Origin: Zoogloea sp041908905
GTDB lineage: Bacteria; Pseudomonadota; Gammaproteobacteria; Burkholderiales; Rhodocyclaceae
DNA: 64,000 nt
NCBI RefSeq assembly: GCF_041908905.1
Contig: NZ_JAYREK010000011.1
Location: 1-64,000, forward strand
Reading direction: 5' to 3'
In this document: positions 8,376 through 18,577 of the stretch, piece by piece
How the letters are laid out: every line of letters begins with the position of its first letter
How positions within the stretch are numbered: the first letter of the stretch is position 1
Program-made: the position numbers and the translations under genes
Notes under the pieces: generated by a model
Told to the model about the DNA's origin: nothing
The model's database searches: none
The model's input: only the letters and a program-made list of their open reading frames with translations

Positions 8376-9545
8376 TCAGCGCGCCGGGGCCTCGCCGGCC
8401 GGCGGGTGCTGGAAGGCACCGGGCAGCCATTCGGCGGGGGCGGCCAGCGCCTGGCGCCCGGCGGGAAAGCGGAACTCCGCGGCGGGGGCGAGCCCGATGT
8501 CGTCCGCCGAACTGACCGGCGGGAGCCGCCGGGTGGGCCACGCCTGGCCGGCCTCCAGGGCGTCGGGCGGCAGCCGCGTGTTGCCCCGGTGGTCGCCGGG
8601 CATCGCCTCGACGAAGCTGCCCGGCCCGGCCAGCAGGTTGTTGCGCGTGGCCACGCGGGTGTCGGCGGGCAGGCGCTCGAACCACAGGCGCAGGAACTGG
8701 CCCGGCCTGTCGCCGTCGTTGATCAGGGTGTTGTGGGACAGGCGCAGGCGGTTAACCGGCCAGCGGCCGTGCTCGGCCCCGTAGGAGACGATGGCCGGGT
8801 TCTCGGTGGCGGCGCTCTGGGCGATCAGGTTGCCCACCACCTCCACGTCGCCGCCTTCCGGAAACTCCAGCTCGTAGGACGCCGTGCCGCCCGGCCCGTC
8901 CGCCAGCCAGTTGTAACGCACCTCGCTCACCCGGGCGCGGCTCTTGACCAGGTGCCCCCGGTGGCCCTCCAGGAAGCGGCTGCCCTCGAGCACGAAGCGC
9001 CCGATCCGTCCCGCGTAGAGCAGGTGGGGCAGCATCGGTCCACCCTGCGGGGCGTGGCCGAAGACGCTGTTGGCGACGCGCAATTCGGTGTCGGCCTCGT
9101 TGCCGGTGAGGAGGCCCATCTGGTTGTCCTCGAAGACGCAGTCGGCCAGGTCGAGCGTGCCGCGCTCGAAGCGGATGCCGGAGGCGTTGCCGACCGGGGA
9201 GCGGGCGCCGCGGAACTCGATGTTGCGGATCCGGAAGCGGCCGTTGCGGAGCACCCAGATGGCCTTGCCTTCCGCCACCTCGCCGTCGGCGATCAGCACC
9301 GGCCGCGGGCCGATGCCGCGGATCTCGAGCGCTTGCTGCAGCCATACCGTGACGTCGCCCCGGTAGGTGCCGGGCTGGATCAGCACGGTGTCGCCGTCCC
9401 GGGCGAGCCTGGCCGCGTCGGCGATGCGCTCGACCGTCCCGCCGGGGCCGACGGTGATCACCTCGGCAAGGGCGGGCCCGCTGCCCAGGGCCACCAGCGC
9501 GATCTGCAACGCGAGTCGCGGCGACAGCGGCTGACGGGCAGACAT
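8376..9545 (-). CDS. secreted right-handed parallel beta-helix protein (paralog 1)
   Basis: The 389-residue product has a signal peptide with probable cleavage after ALA27. The rest has the short-strand repeat pattern of pectate-lyase-like beta-helices, opening with IADAARLARDGDTVLIQPG, a typical parallel beta-helix cap, and continuing with N-x-L and G-I-R-F type coils. No catalytic residue set could be assigned, so it may be a polysaccharide lyase, epimerase or binding protein. It is a close paralog of the gene just upstream: both contain GHLVKSRARVSEVRYN, and ASYELEFPE at the same place. It ends the three-gene unit led by the O-antigen-ligase-like gene and lies seven bases after its paralog. 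Confidence 0.75.
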   Translation of the reverse strand: MSARQPLSPRLALQIALVALGSGPALAEVITVGPGGTVERIADAARLARDGDTVLIQPGTYRGDVTVWLQQALEIRGIGPRPVLIADGEVAEGKAIWVLRNGRFRIRNIEFRGARSPVGNASGIRFERGTLDLADCVFEDNQMGLLTGNEADTELRVANSVFGHAPQGGPMLPHLLYAGRIGRFVLEGSRFLEGHRGHLVKSRARVSEVRYNWLADGPGGTASYELEFPEGGDVEVVGNLIAQSAATENPAIVSYGAEHGRWPVNRLRLSHNTLINDGDRPGQFLRLWFERLPADTRVATRNNLLAGPGSFVEAMPGDHRGNTRLPPDALEAGQAWPTRRLPPVSSADDIGLAPAAEFRFPAGRQALAAPAEWLPGAFQHPPAGEAPAR

Positions 9546-9552
9546 CGAGGCC

Positions 9553-10782
9553 TCAGCGCTCGGCCGGGCGGGTGATGGCGACGCCGCTGCCCTGGAAGGC
9601 GCCCGGGGTCCACACCGGGGGCTGGGAAAGGGGCTGGGTGCCGGCCGGGAAGGCGAACTCGGCGCGGGGGGCCAGCTCCGTGCCGCCCAGGGTTTCGGCG
9701 CGGCTGAGCCGGCCGCGCAGCCAGGAGTCCGGCGCCGGGGCGAGCTCGAGTTTGTCGGGGTCGATGGCGCCCGGGGGCAGCATGTAGTTGCCCCGGTGGT
9801 CGCCGGGCAGCAGCAGCGTGAACACCCCGAAGCCGACGGTGAGGTTGTTGCGGGTGACGATCTCGGTGCCGGCGGGCAGCTTGTCGTTCCAGGCCCGGAC
9901 GAACCAGGCCGGGCGGATCCCCTTGTTGATCAGGGTGTTGTGGGAGAGGAGCAGGCGGTTCACCGGCCAGTGTGCCCCTTCGGCCCCGTAGCCGACGATC
10001 ACCGGGTTGCTGCTGGCGGCGCTCTGGGCGATCACGTTGCCGGTGACCACCGCGGTGCCGGCCTCGGGAAACTCCAGCTCGTAGGAGGCCGCCCCCTCGG
10101 GCCCGTCGGCGAGCAGGTTGTAGCGCACCTCGCTGACCCGCGCCCGGCTCTTCACCAGGTGCCCGCGGTAGCCGCGCTGCAGGCGGCTGCCTTCGAGCAC
10201 GAAGTGCCTGATCCGCCCCACATACAGCAGGTGGTGCAGCGCGAGGTCGTCGTGGGGGGCCTTGTCGAAGGTGCTGTTGATGACGCGCAGCTCGGCGTCC
10301 TCGAAGTTGGCGGTCAGGATACCGTTCTGGTTGTCCTCGAAGCTGCAGTTGCGGACTTCTAGTGCGCCCTGCTCCAGGCGGATGCCGGCGCCGTTGCCGT
10401 CCGCCACGCGGGCGCCCTGGAAGGCGATGTTGTCCACCTTGAATTGCCCGTTCACGAACACCCAGATCGCCTTGCCCTCCGCGTTGCGGCCGTCCGCCTG
10501 GAGCACCGGCCGCGTGCCCAGGCCGCGGATCTCGAGGGATTTCTGGTTCCAGACGGCCACGTCGCCCCGGTAGGTGCCGGGCTTGATGAGGACGGTGTCG
10601 CCGTCGCGGGCGAGGCGCGCGGCATCGGCGATGCGCGTCACGCTCTCTTCGGGGCCGACGATGATCACCGCGGCCGGTGCGGCGGTGCTGGCGGCGAGCA
10701 GCGCCGCGGCGAAGGCGCGCCGGACCCGGCGCAGCAGATGAGGGGTGGGCATGGCGGACACGCTGCGAATGACTCCGTTCAT
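9553..10782 (-). CDS. secreted right-handed parallel beta-helix protein (paralog 2)
   Basis: The 409-residue product has an N-terminal signal sequence with a basic region (LLRRVRRAF) and a hydrophobic run ending near AAPAA. The beta-helix repeat region follows, starting IADAARLARDGDTVLIKPG, nearly identical to paralog 1. The ATG at 10782 overlaps the stop of the upstream ligase-like gene by four bases (ATGA), which favours coupled translation. An alternative ATG at 10752 gives a shorter, more usual signal peptide and cannot be ruled out. Its position directly behind a polysaccharide ligase/polymerase-like membrane protein suggests that it binds or processes the same exported glycan in the periplasm or outside the cell. 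No active-site motif is recognised. Confidence 0.75.
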   Translation of the reverse strand: MNGVIRSVSAMPTPHLLRRVRRAFAAALLAASTAAPAAVIIVGPEESVTRIADAARLARDGDTVLIKPGTYRGDVAVWNQKSLEIRGLGTRPVLQADGRNAEGKAIWVFVNGQFKVDNIAFQGARVADGNGAGIRLEQGALEVRNCSFEDNQNGILTANFEDAELRVINSTFDKAPHDDLALHHLLYVGRIRHFVLEGSRLQRGYRGHLVKSRARVSEVRYNLLADGPEGAASYELEFPEAGTAVVTGNVIAQSAASSNPVIVGYGAEGAHWPVNRLLLSHNTLINKGIRPAWFVRAWNDKLPAGTEIVTRNNLTVGFGVFTLLLPGDHRGNYMLPPGAIDPDKLELAPAPDSWLRGRLSRAETLGGTELAPRAEFAFPAGTQPLSQPPVWTPGAFQGSGVAITRPAER

Positions 10783-13211
10783 CGGGCCGGCCGCTGGCCG
10801 GGCGGCTGGCGGAGGGTCAGCGCCAGCCACAGCAGGAACATCAGGAAGACGGTGACGCGGGGCATGTCCACCACGCTGTCCACCATCCCCACGGTGAGCA
10901 CGCCGGCGAGGGCCGCCAGGGTGGGCCCGGCCAGCGTCTGCCCGCCGAGGGCCTGGCGGAACAGCCGCACGGCGCCCGCCGCCAGGATCAGGGTGAGGGC
11001 CGCGACGCCGAGCAGGCCCTGCTCGACGTAGGTGTGCACGAACAGGTTCTTGGCGTGCCAGGGCAGGTGTTCGTGGTCGGAGGTGAAGAACCAGAAGTCG
11101 CTGCCCCGGGCCAGGTCGCCGTTGGCGAGCAGCGCTTGCCAGCCGGCGTCCACCAGGGCGAAGCTGGACAGATCCACCGGCGCGGGCCCGCTCACCTCGA
11201 CGCTGAACACCGCCAGCCGCGGCGGCCACAGGGGGCCGGGCACGTCGGCCAGCTGGCCGGCGACGTTCTGCCAGCCCTTGCCGCCGGCGATCGGCAGGGT
11301 CTGGCTGGCGCAGCGGTCCACGTACAGCAGGTGTTTGCGGCAGATGCTCACGCTCACGTTGGCGTCCTTTTCGCTGCGGGCCTTGAGGCTGTAGCGGGCG
11401 ACCCCGGCGGTGTCGATCGGGATGCGCTGGGACAGCCGCAGGGGTTCGGTCACTCCGGCCGGCGGCCCGATCTGCATGAAGGCGCCGGTGGCGTCGTGGC
11501 CAAGGGCCAGGCCGCTCGGGCGGGGGGCGCCCGGCTCCCAGAAATAGGCCGCCGGATAACGCCCCAGGCCGAGGCCCAGCAGGCTGTCGACGCCGGCGGG
11601 TACCAGCCCCAGGCTCAACCGGAAGTGCCGGGAGCGGGTCTCGATGTCGGAGCCGGTCGCGCTCAGGCGGTCGCCCATGTAGTAGCTGCCCAGCGTCGTC
11701 ACCACCATGCCGGCCATCGCGATGGCGATCGCCACGCCGGGTGCCTGCTGCAGGCGGGGCGCCCACAGGGGCGTGGCGCCCAGGGCCTGGCGCGCCAGCA
11801 GCGCCAGCGCCATGATGGCGCCGAGCGCGGTGCCGGCAAAGCTGTGGGTGGTGCTCCAGAAGGCGCTGATGAGCACCGTGGTGCCGGCGAGCCAGGTGAG
11901 CAGCGCCAACGTCAGCCCCGGCCGCGGCAGGGCGCTGTGGCGGAGGGCGGCGAGGGTGGCGGCGGTGATCAGCCACGCCACGCCGTAGGCCAGATAGACG
12001 CCCTTGGGCAGCGCCAGCATCGCCACCGCGCTGAGGCCAGTGAGCATCAGCCCGCCCAGCACGCCGCCCGCGACCCGTGCCGGGGAACCGCCGGGCAGGG
12101 CACCGCCGGCCGCGTAGCCCAGCACCGCCAGCCCGGCAAAGGCCAGCAGGGCCCGGTAGCCCCCCTCCGAAAAGCCCAGCGCGCAGCCGGCCACCAGCGC
12201 CCCGGTGAGCAGCAGCAGGGTGCCGGGCCGCGGGCGTGCCGCCGCGGGGCCGGCGGCGGGACGCAGCAACGCCAGGCCGCCGAGGATGGCCGCGGCGACC
12301 AGCAGTGCGCCATAGACGATCCGCGAGAAGGTGGTGAAGGCGGCGTAGAAGCCGAGGAGCAGCACGCCCAGGGCCAGGGCCCGGACGACGGGGTGGCGGG
12401 CGCGGGCGATGGCGGCCAGCGCGAACGGCAGGCTCAGGGCCAGCCAGGCGTCGAGGGCGGCGCCACCCACGTGCATCTCCCAGAACAGGGCCGAGCTGCG
12501 GTAGTCGGCGGCAAAGTTGGTGAGGCCGGGGAAGGCCAGGCGCTCCCATAGCGCCGCCAGGCCGCAGGTGGCGAGGCCCAGCGTGAGGCCGGTGACGATG
12601 CGGTCGAGGGCGGCCTCGCCGTCCCGGCGGATGGCCAGGTGCAGGAAGGGGATCAGCGCGAAGGCCAGCACGAAGCCCTTGCCGACCCGCAGCGCGTTGA
12701 GGGGCGTGTTGTAGCCGACCAGTGCCGCCGCGTCCAACACCGGCTGCGGGCCGAGGCCGCGCAGGCCCGAGATCAGCACGCTGGCCGCCAGCAGCCCGAA
12801 CAGCGCCAGCGCGCTCAGGGTCAGCTTGACCGGCGCCCGCCCCTGCAGCGTGGCGGGCGGCGGCGCGACGGCCTCGCGCAGGCCGAGGGCTGCCAGGGTC
12901 GCCAGCGCCAGTGCGTCGCTTTCGGTGACGTGGATCTGGCCGCTCCACGGGGTGAGGTCCACCACCGGCCACAGGGCCGGCATCAGCACCAGCCAGAGGG
13001 ACGGCCGTGCGGCGACGAGGAGGCCGTAGCCGCCCAGCAGGACGCCGGCCATCCAGCGGTCGAGGGGATAGAGGGCGAACCAGCCCGCCAGCCCGGCCAG
13101 GGCGACGGCCCCCGCCAGCAGGCCGTAGAGGCGCAGGCCGACGCTGCGGTGGGCACGGGAGGAGGAGGGCGAGGCAGTGGTTTCCACGGCGGGAAGGCAG
13201 GACGGTGACAA
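10779..13211 (-). CDS. O-antigen ligase/polymerase-like membrane protein with extracytoplasmic insert
   Basis: The 810-residue protein has about ten or more hydrophobic segments in the first ~530 residues. Near the C-terminus is NLFVHTYVEQGLLG (His about residue 726), which matches the H-x-x-x-x-E-x-G signature of the Wzy_C/WaaL family. Ordinary family members are 400-450 residues. Here about 170 residues (roughly 545-715) with beta-rich, non-membrane character and several cysteines interrupt the large periplasmic loop just before that motif. Such an insert could be a carbohydrate-binding sandwich, but that is inference. It leads a minus-strand unit with two beta-helix genes. The exact reaction (ligation to lipid A-core, polymerisation, or glycosylation of protein) cannot be told from sequence. 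Confidence 0.75.
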   Translation of the reverse strand: MSPSCLPAVETTASPSSSRAHRSVGLRLYGLLAGAVALAGLAGWFALYPLDRWMAGVLLGGYGLLVAARPSLWLVLMPALWPVVDLTPWSGQIHVTESDALALATLAALGLREAVAPPPATLQGRAPVKLTLSALALFGLLAASVLISGLRGLGPQPVLDAAALVGYNTPLNALRVGKGFVLAFALIPFLHLAIRRDGEAALDRIVTGLTLGLATCGLAALWERLAFPGLTNFAADYRSSALFWEMHVGGAALDAWLALSLPFALAAIARARHPVVRALALGVLLLGFYAAFTTFSRIVYGALLVAAAILGGLALLRPAAGPAAARPRPGTLLLLTGALVAGCALGFSEGGYRALLAFAGLAVLGYAAGGALPGGSPARVAGGVLGGLMLTGLSAVAMLALPKGVYLAYGVAWLITAATLAALRHSALPRPGLTLALLTWLAGTTVLISAFWSTTHSFAGTALGAIMALALLARQALGATPLWAPRLQQAPGVAIAIAMAGMVVTTLGSYYMGDRLSATGSDIETRSRHFRLSLGLVPAGVDSLLGLGLGRYPAAYFWEPGAPRPSGLALGHDATGAFMQIGPPAGVTEPLRLSQRIPIDTAGVARYSLKARSEKDANVSVSICRKHLLYVDRCASQTLPIAGGKGWQNVAGQLADVPGPLWPPRLAVFSVEVSGPAPVDLSSFALVDAGWQALLANGDLARGSDFWFFTSDHEHLPWHAKNLFVHTYVEQGLLGVAALTLILAAGAVRLFRQALGGQTLAGPTLAALAGVLTVGMVDSVVDMPRVTVFLMFLLWLALTLRQPPGQRPAR

Positions 13212-13324
13212 GCGCTGATGCTAACCGATTGGCCCGGGCCTTGTCGCCGGGGCGTGCCCGGCTTGACCGCGGCGGCGGCGCACCGCAGCATTGGCGGGCT
13301 TCAGCCATCCGTCGATCGATTGTC

Positions 13325-14281
13325 GTGACCCCTTCCGAGCCGCTGCCCGCCCTGCGCGCCCGCCCCTTCGTCGCCGCCTTCCTCGCCACCCGCCCGGCCT
13401 TCCTGGGGGTGACCCTGTGCGCCTGCCTGATCGGCATCGCGGTGGCCCACGGCAACGGGCTGCCCATCGATGCCGCCCGCGCCGCGCTGACCGTGCTCTT
13501 CGCGCTGCTCGCCCACGCCGGCATCAACGTGCTCAACGATTACTTCGACGCCCGCAGCGGCGCCGACGCGGCCAATGTCGAGCGGGTCTTCCCCTTCACC
13601 GGGGGCAGCCGCTTCATCCAGAACGGCGTGCTCAGCGAGGCCGAGACGGCGCGTCTGGGCTGGGGCCTGCTGCTGCCGGTGGTGCCGGCGGGGCTGTGGC
13701 TGGCGTGGCAGGCGGGGCCGGGGCTGCTCGCCATCGGGCTGGCCGGGCTGGTGATCGGCTGGGCCTACAGCGCGCCGCCACTGGCGCTGGTGTCCCGCGG
13801 GCTGGGCGAGGCGGCGGTGGCGGCCGGCTGGTTGCTGGTGGTGGTGGGCAGCGATTACGTCCAGCGCGGCGCCTTCGCCCTCGCGCCGCTGCAGGCCGGG
13901 CTGTCGTACGCGCTGCTGGTGGCGGCGATCCTGTTCATCAACGAGTTTCCCGACCGCCGCGGCGACGCGGCCGCCGGCAAGCGCACGCTGGTGGTGCGCC
14001 TCGGCCCGGACGGGGCCAAGTGGGCCTGGCTCGGCCTGGTGCTGGCGGCCTACGGCTGGCTGGTGCTGATGGTCGGGCGCGGCTACCTGCCCCAGGGGGC
14101 CGCCGCCGCCGCGCTCACGCTGATCCTGTCCTTCCGTGCGGCGCGCAGCCTGCTCGCCCACGCATCCGAACCTTGCGAGCTGGCGCCGGCCCTCCGGCTG
14201 ACGATCGCCGCCGCCCACCTGCATGGCCTCGTCCTGGCCGCCACGCTGGCCCTCGGACGCTGGCCCGGAGCCATGACATGA
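13325..14281 (+). CDS. UbiA-superfamily prenyltransferase (MenA-like)
   Basis: The 318-residue integral membrane protein has about eight or nine hydrophobic helices. It shows both aspartate-rich motifs of UbiA-type intramembrane prenyltransferases: NDYFDARSGAD at residues 71-81 and, later, FPDRRGDAAAGKRTLVVRLG, close to the D-x-x-x-D-x-x-x-GK-T pattern of MenA. It probably attaches an isoprenoid chain to an aromatic acceptor, but whether this is DHNA (menaquinone) or another ring is open; no other quinone gene is in the window. The start is a GTG at 13325, chosen by protein alignment feel because no ribosome site is obvious. Its stop overlaps the next gene by four bases. Confidence 0.85.
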   Translation: MTPSEPLPALRARPFVAAFLATRPAFLGVTLCACLIGIAVAHGNGLPIDAARAALTVLFALLAHAGINVLNDYFDARSGADAANVERVFPFTGGSRFIQNGVLSEAETARLGWGLLLPVVPAGLWLAWQAGPGLLAIGLAGLVIGWAYSAPPLALVSRGLGEAAVAAGWLLVVVGSDYVQRGAFALAPLQAGLSYALLVAAILFINEFPDRRGDAAAGKRTLVVRLGPDGAKWAWLGLVLAAYGWLVLMVGRGYLPQGAAAAALTLILSFRAARSLLAHASEPCELAPALRLTIAAAHLHGLVLAATLALGRWPGAMT

Positions 14282-14964
14282 GTTTTGCACCTGCCTTCAG
14301 CGCCCTCGACATCTACGGCGTCATCTTCGACATGGACGGCCTGCTCCTCGACAGCGAGCGGGTCGCGCTGGCCACCGTCGCTGCCGCCGCCGCCGAGATG
14401 GGCTTCGAGTGGCCGCCCGAGGTCGGGCTGGCGATGGTCGGCCTCAACTCGAAGGACGGCCAGCATGTGATCCGCCGCCACCTGGGCGAGGATTTCCCGG
14501 TGGACCAGCTCTACGAGCACTTCGGCCGGATCTACGAGGCGCGCATCATGAGCTGCGCGATCCCGCTGATGGAAGGCGTCACCGAGCTCTTCGACGTGCT
14601 CGACGGCCTGGCTTTGGGCCGCGTGGTGGCCACCTCCACGCGGCGCTCCCGGGCCGAGCCCAAGCTCGCCGCCGCCGGCCTGCTCGGCCGGGTGCATGGC
14701 ATGGTCTGTGGCGACGAGGTGAGCCGTGGCAAGCCGGCGCCGGACATCTTCATCAAGGCCGCCGAGCGCCTCGGCGTGCCGGTGGCGAACTGCCTGGTGC
14801 TGGAAGACTCCAACGCTGGCGTGCGCGGTGCCCTGGCCGCCGGCGCCCGGGTGGTAATGGTGCCCGACCTGCTGGCCCCCGCCGACGACGTGCGCGCCGC
14901 CGGCGTGCCCCTGGCCCGTAGCCTGCACGACCTGGCGGGCTTCCTCGCCGGCCGGGCCGCCTGA
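14278..14964 (+). CDS. HAD-superfamily hydrolase (beta-phosphoglucomutase-like)
   Basis: The 228-residue HAD phosphatase has all four motifs. Motif I is FDMDGLLLDSE, with the nucleophile at D18 and the acid/base at D20. Motif II is the Thr in VVATSTRRS, motif III is the Lys in GKPAPDIF, and motif IV is LEDSNAGVRGA. The helical cap inserted after motif I places it with the beta-PGM/phosphoglycolate phosphatase subgroup. The substrate is unknown; small phosphosugars are usual. The ATG overlaps the stop of the prenyltransferase gene (ATGA), so the two are probably one transcript. Confidence 0.88.
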   Translation: MSFAPAFSALDIYGVIFDMDGLLLDSERVALATVAAAAAEMGFEWPPEVGLAMVGLNSKDGQHVIRRHLGEDFPVDQLYEHFGRIYEARIMSCAIPLMEGVTELFDVLDGLALGRVVATSTRRSRAEPKLAAAGLLGRVHGMVCGDEVSRGKPAPDIFIKAAERLGVPVANCLVLEDSNAGVRGALAAGARVVMVPDLLAPADDVRAAGVPLARSLHDLAGFLAGRAA

Positions 14965-14997
14965 AATCCTCTTCAACCTGCCTTACGGAGTGCAAGC

Positions 14998-15612
14998 ATG
15001 AAAATCGTCGGCCTGCTCGATTCGCCGTTTGTCCGGCGCACCGTCATCACCGCGCGGATGCTGGGCATCCCCTTCGAGCACCAGAGCCTGTCGGTGTTTC
15101 GCAATTTCGACGAGTTCCACGCCATCAACCCCCTCACCAAGGCGCCGACCCTGGTGCTCGACGATGGCGAGCTGCTGGTGGACAGCAGCCACATCATCGA
15201 CTGGTTCGAGCGCACCGCGCCCGCCGGCCGCAGCCTCTGGCCCGCCGGCCCGGCGCAGCTGCAGCGCTGCCTGCAGTTCACCGGCTTCGGGCTGGCCGCC
15301 GCCGAGAAGGGCGTGCACCGGGTGTACGAAACCAAGGTCCGCCCCCCGGAGAGCCGCGACCCGGGCTGGCTGCGGCGGGTCGAGGGGCAGATCCGCGACA
15401 CCTTCGGCGAGCTCGAGAAGCGGGTGCCCAGCGAGGGCGACTGGCTGTGCGGCGACGCCCCCACCCAGGCCGACGTCACCGTGGCGGTGGCCTGGCGCTT
15501 CATCCACGCCACCGCGCCGGGCCTCGTCGCCGACAGCGATTACCCCCACCTCGCCGCACTGTCGGCCCAGGCTGAGGCGCTGCCTGCCTTCATGGCCACC
15601 CGTTTCGAATAA
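14998..15612 (+). CDS. glutathione S-transferase family protein
   Basis: The 204-residue protein has a thioredoxin-like N-terminal domain, with SPFVRRTVITARML after the first strand and the glutathione-contact segment NPLTKAPTLVLDDG-LLVDSSHIIDW. An all-helical C-terminal domain holds GDAPTQADVTVAVAW, the N-capping/hydrophobic staple region of GSTs. It should bind glutathione in the cytoplasm; its electrophilic substrate cannot be predicted. It starts 33 bases after the HAD gene, preceded by a weak purine-rich site, and lies just before ruvA where ruvC is found in many proteobacteria. Confidence 0.88.
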   Translation: MKIVGLLDSPFVRRTVITARMLGIPFEHQSLSVFRNFDEFHAINPLTKAPTLVLDDGELLVDSSHIIDWFERTAPAGRSLWPAGPAQLQRCLQFTGFGLAAAEKGVHRVYETKVRPPESRDPGWLRRVEGQIRDTFGELEKRVPSEGDWLCGDAPTQADVTVAVAWRFIHATAPGLVADSDYPHLAALSAQAEALPAFMATRFE

Positions 15613-15638
15613 CCTCTTTCCCCACTTCTCCGTACCCC

Positions 15639-16229
15639 ATGATCGGACGCATCACCGGCCGCCTGGCCGAAAAGAACCCGCCGCAGATCCTCATCGACGT
15701 GAACGGCGTCGGCTACGAGCTGGAGGTGCCGATGAGCACCTTCTACGGCCTGCCGGCCCTCGGCCAGAACGTCAGCCTCGCCACCCACCTGGCGGTGCGC
15801 GAGGACGGACACTTCCTGTACGGCTTCGCCACCGAGGACGAGCGGGCGGCCTTCCGCCAGCTCCTCAAGGTGGCGGGCATCGGCGCGCGCACCGCGCTGG
15901 CGGTGCTCTCCGGGCTGTCGGTGCACGACCTCGCCCAGGCCGTCGCGTTGCAGGAAACCGGCCGGCTGGTGAAGATCCCGGGCATCGGCAAGAAAACCGC
16001 CGAGCGCCTGCTCCTCGAACTGCGCGACAAGCTCGCCAAGGCCCTGCCCGCGGTGGCCGGCAGCGTGACGGCCAACCTGCCCGGCGACGACCGGGCCGAC
16101 ATCGTCAACGCCCTGCTGGCCCTCGGCTACAACGAGAAGGAAGCCCTCGGCGCGGTCAAGAACCTGCCGGAAGGCGTCGGCGTGTCGGACGGCATCCGCC
16201 AGGCGCTGAAGGGGCTGTCGAAGGCGTGA
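15639..16229 (+). CDS. ruvA: Holliday junction branch migration protein RuvA
   Basis: The 196-residue RuvA has an N-terminal OB fold (MIGRITGRLAEKNPPQILID, then GVGYELEVPMSTF), a double helix-hairpin-helix region (KVAGIGARTALAVLSG and KIPGIGKKTAERLLLELRDK) that contacts the junction, and a short C-terminal domain (LLALGYNEKEALGAV) that binds RuvB. RuvA tetramers hold the four-way junction open while RuvB rings pump DNA. The length is normal (E. coli 203). No ruvC is adjacent. ruvB lies 1.2 kb downstream, separated only by a membrane permease gene. Confidence 0.98.
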   Translation: MIGRITGRLAEKNPPQILIDVNGVGYELEVPMSTFYGLPALGQNVSLATHLAVREDGHFLYGFATEDERAAFRQLLKVAGIGARTALAVLSGLSVHDLAQAVALQETGRLVKIPGIGKKTAERLLLELRDKLAKALPAVAGSVTANLPGDDRADIVNALLALGYNEKEALGAVKNLPEGVGVSDGIRQALKGLSKA

Positions 16230-16341
16230 GGCGGCGGGAGGGCCGGGTCCGGGCGTGGTGCCGGCCTGATGACATGCGTGTCATTAGGACCGTCACGGCG
16301 ATTCGGGGATAATCCCCCCACCCCAACCCGAGGTATTCCCC

Positions 16342-17405
16342 ATGGCGCCCCGACGTACCGCCCAGGTGGCCATCACGGCCTTCCTGCTCCTCGGCTGTGC
16401 CTACGTGCTCAGCCCCTTCTTTGCGGCGATCCTGTTTGCCGGCACGGTGGCCGTCACCACCTGGCCGCTGTACGCCCGGCTGCATGTCTGGCTGCGCCGG
16501 CGCGACAGCCTCGCCGCGTTCACCATGACCCTGCTCCTCACCGCGCTGCTGCTGGTGCCGATGATCGGGCTGGCGGCCTCGCTGACCGACGCGGTGATGA
16601 ACCTCGTCGAGGTGATCCGCGCCGCCATCGAGGCCTCCGACGGCCGTCCGCCGGCGTGGCTGAAGGAGATCCCGCTGGTGGGTGGCGACCTCGACGCCTA
16701 CGTGCGCAAGCTCACCCGCAGCCACGACGAGGTGCGCAAGCTGGCGCTGCAGGTCGTCGAGCCGGCGCGCAAGTTCGCGCTGGGGCTGGGCGGCATGCTC
16801 GGCCAGGGGCTGCTGCAGATCTCGCTGGTGCTGTTCATCGTGTTCTTCCTGTACCGCGACGGCGCGCGCATCGCCGTCCAGATCGAGACCGGCGCGGCAC
16901 GGCTGGGGGGCGCCCTGGGCGGGCAATTGCTGGAGCTGGCCGGCAACACCGTCAAGGCGGTGATGATCGGCATCGTCGGCACCGCCGCCGCCCAGGCCCT
17001 GGTGGCCTTCATCGGCTTCGTGGTGGCCGGTGTGCCCGGGGCCCTGCTGCTGGCGGCGGGCACCTTCTTCCTGTCGCTGGTGCCGGTGGGGCCGCCGCTG
17101 CTGTGGGGCGGAGCGGCCTTCTGGCTGTACCAGCAGGGCGACAGCGGCTGGGCCATCTTCATGGTGCTGTGGGGCACGCTGGCGGTGAGTTCGGTGGACA
17201 ACTTCCTGAAGCCCCTGCTGATCAGCCGCACCGCCAGCCTGCCCATTTTGCTGATCGCGCTGGGCGCCTTCGGCGGCGTGCTGGCCTTCGGCTTCATCGG
17301 GCTGTTCCTCGGCCCGACCTTCCTGGCCCTCGGCCAGGCACTCTTCTCGGCATGGACGGCCATCGTGCCGCCGGCCGACGACCCGGAATCCATGGAGGGC
17401 CTCGC

Positions 17406-17409
<4 letters not shown>
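16342..17409 (+). CDS. AI-2E family membrane permease (PerM/YdiK-like)
   Basis: The 355-residue membrane protein belongs to the UPF0118/AI-2E family. It has two N-terminal helices, a soluble segment with several charged helices (about 85-150), then further helices including the family-typical FLSLVPVGPPLLWGGAAFWL and DNFLKPLLISRTASLPILLI. Family members export small molecules or ions; the autoinducer-2 name comes from one E. coli member and should not be taken as a function here. Its TGA overlaps the ruvB start codon by four bases, so ruvB translation is probably coupled to it. It is inserted between ruvA and ruvB. Confidence 0.9.
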
Positions 17410-18467
<1,058 letters not shown>

Positions 18468-18577
18468 GCGGGCGGGGGCGCAGCGGCCCGCGGCGCCGGC
18501 CCGCCCCTCGCGACGGCTCCGCCTTGATGCGATAATCGCGTCCTTCGCCCATTTTCGGCCTCCGCCGCTCTGCGCCC

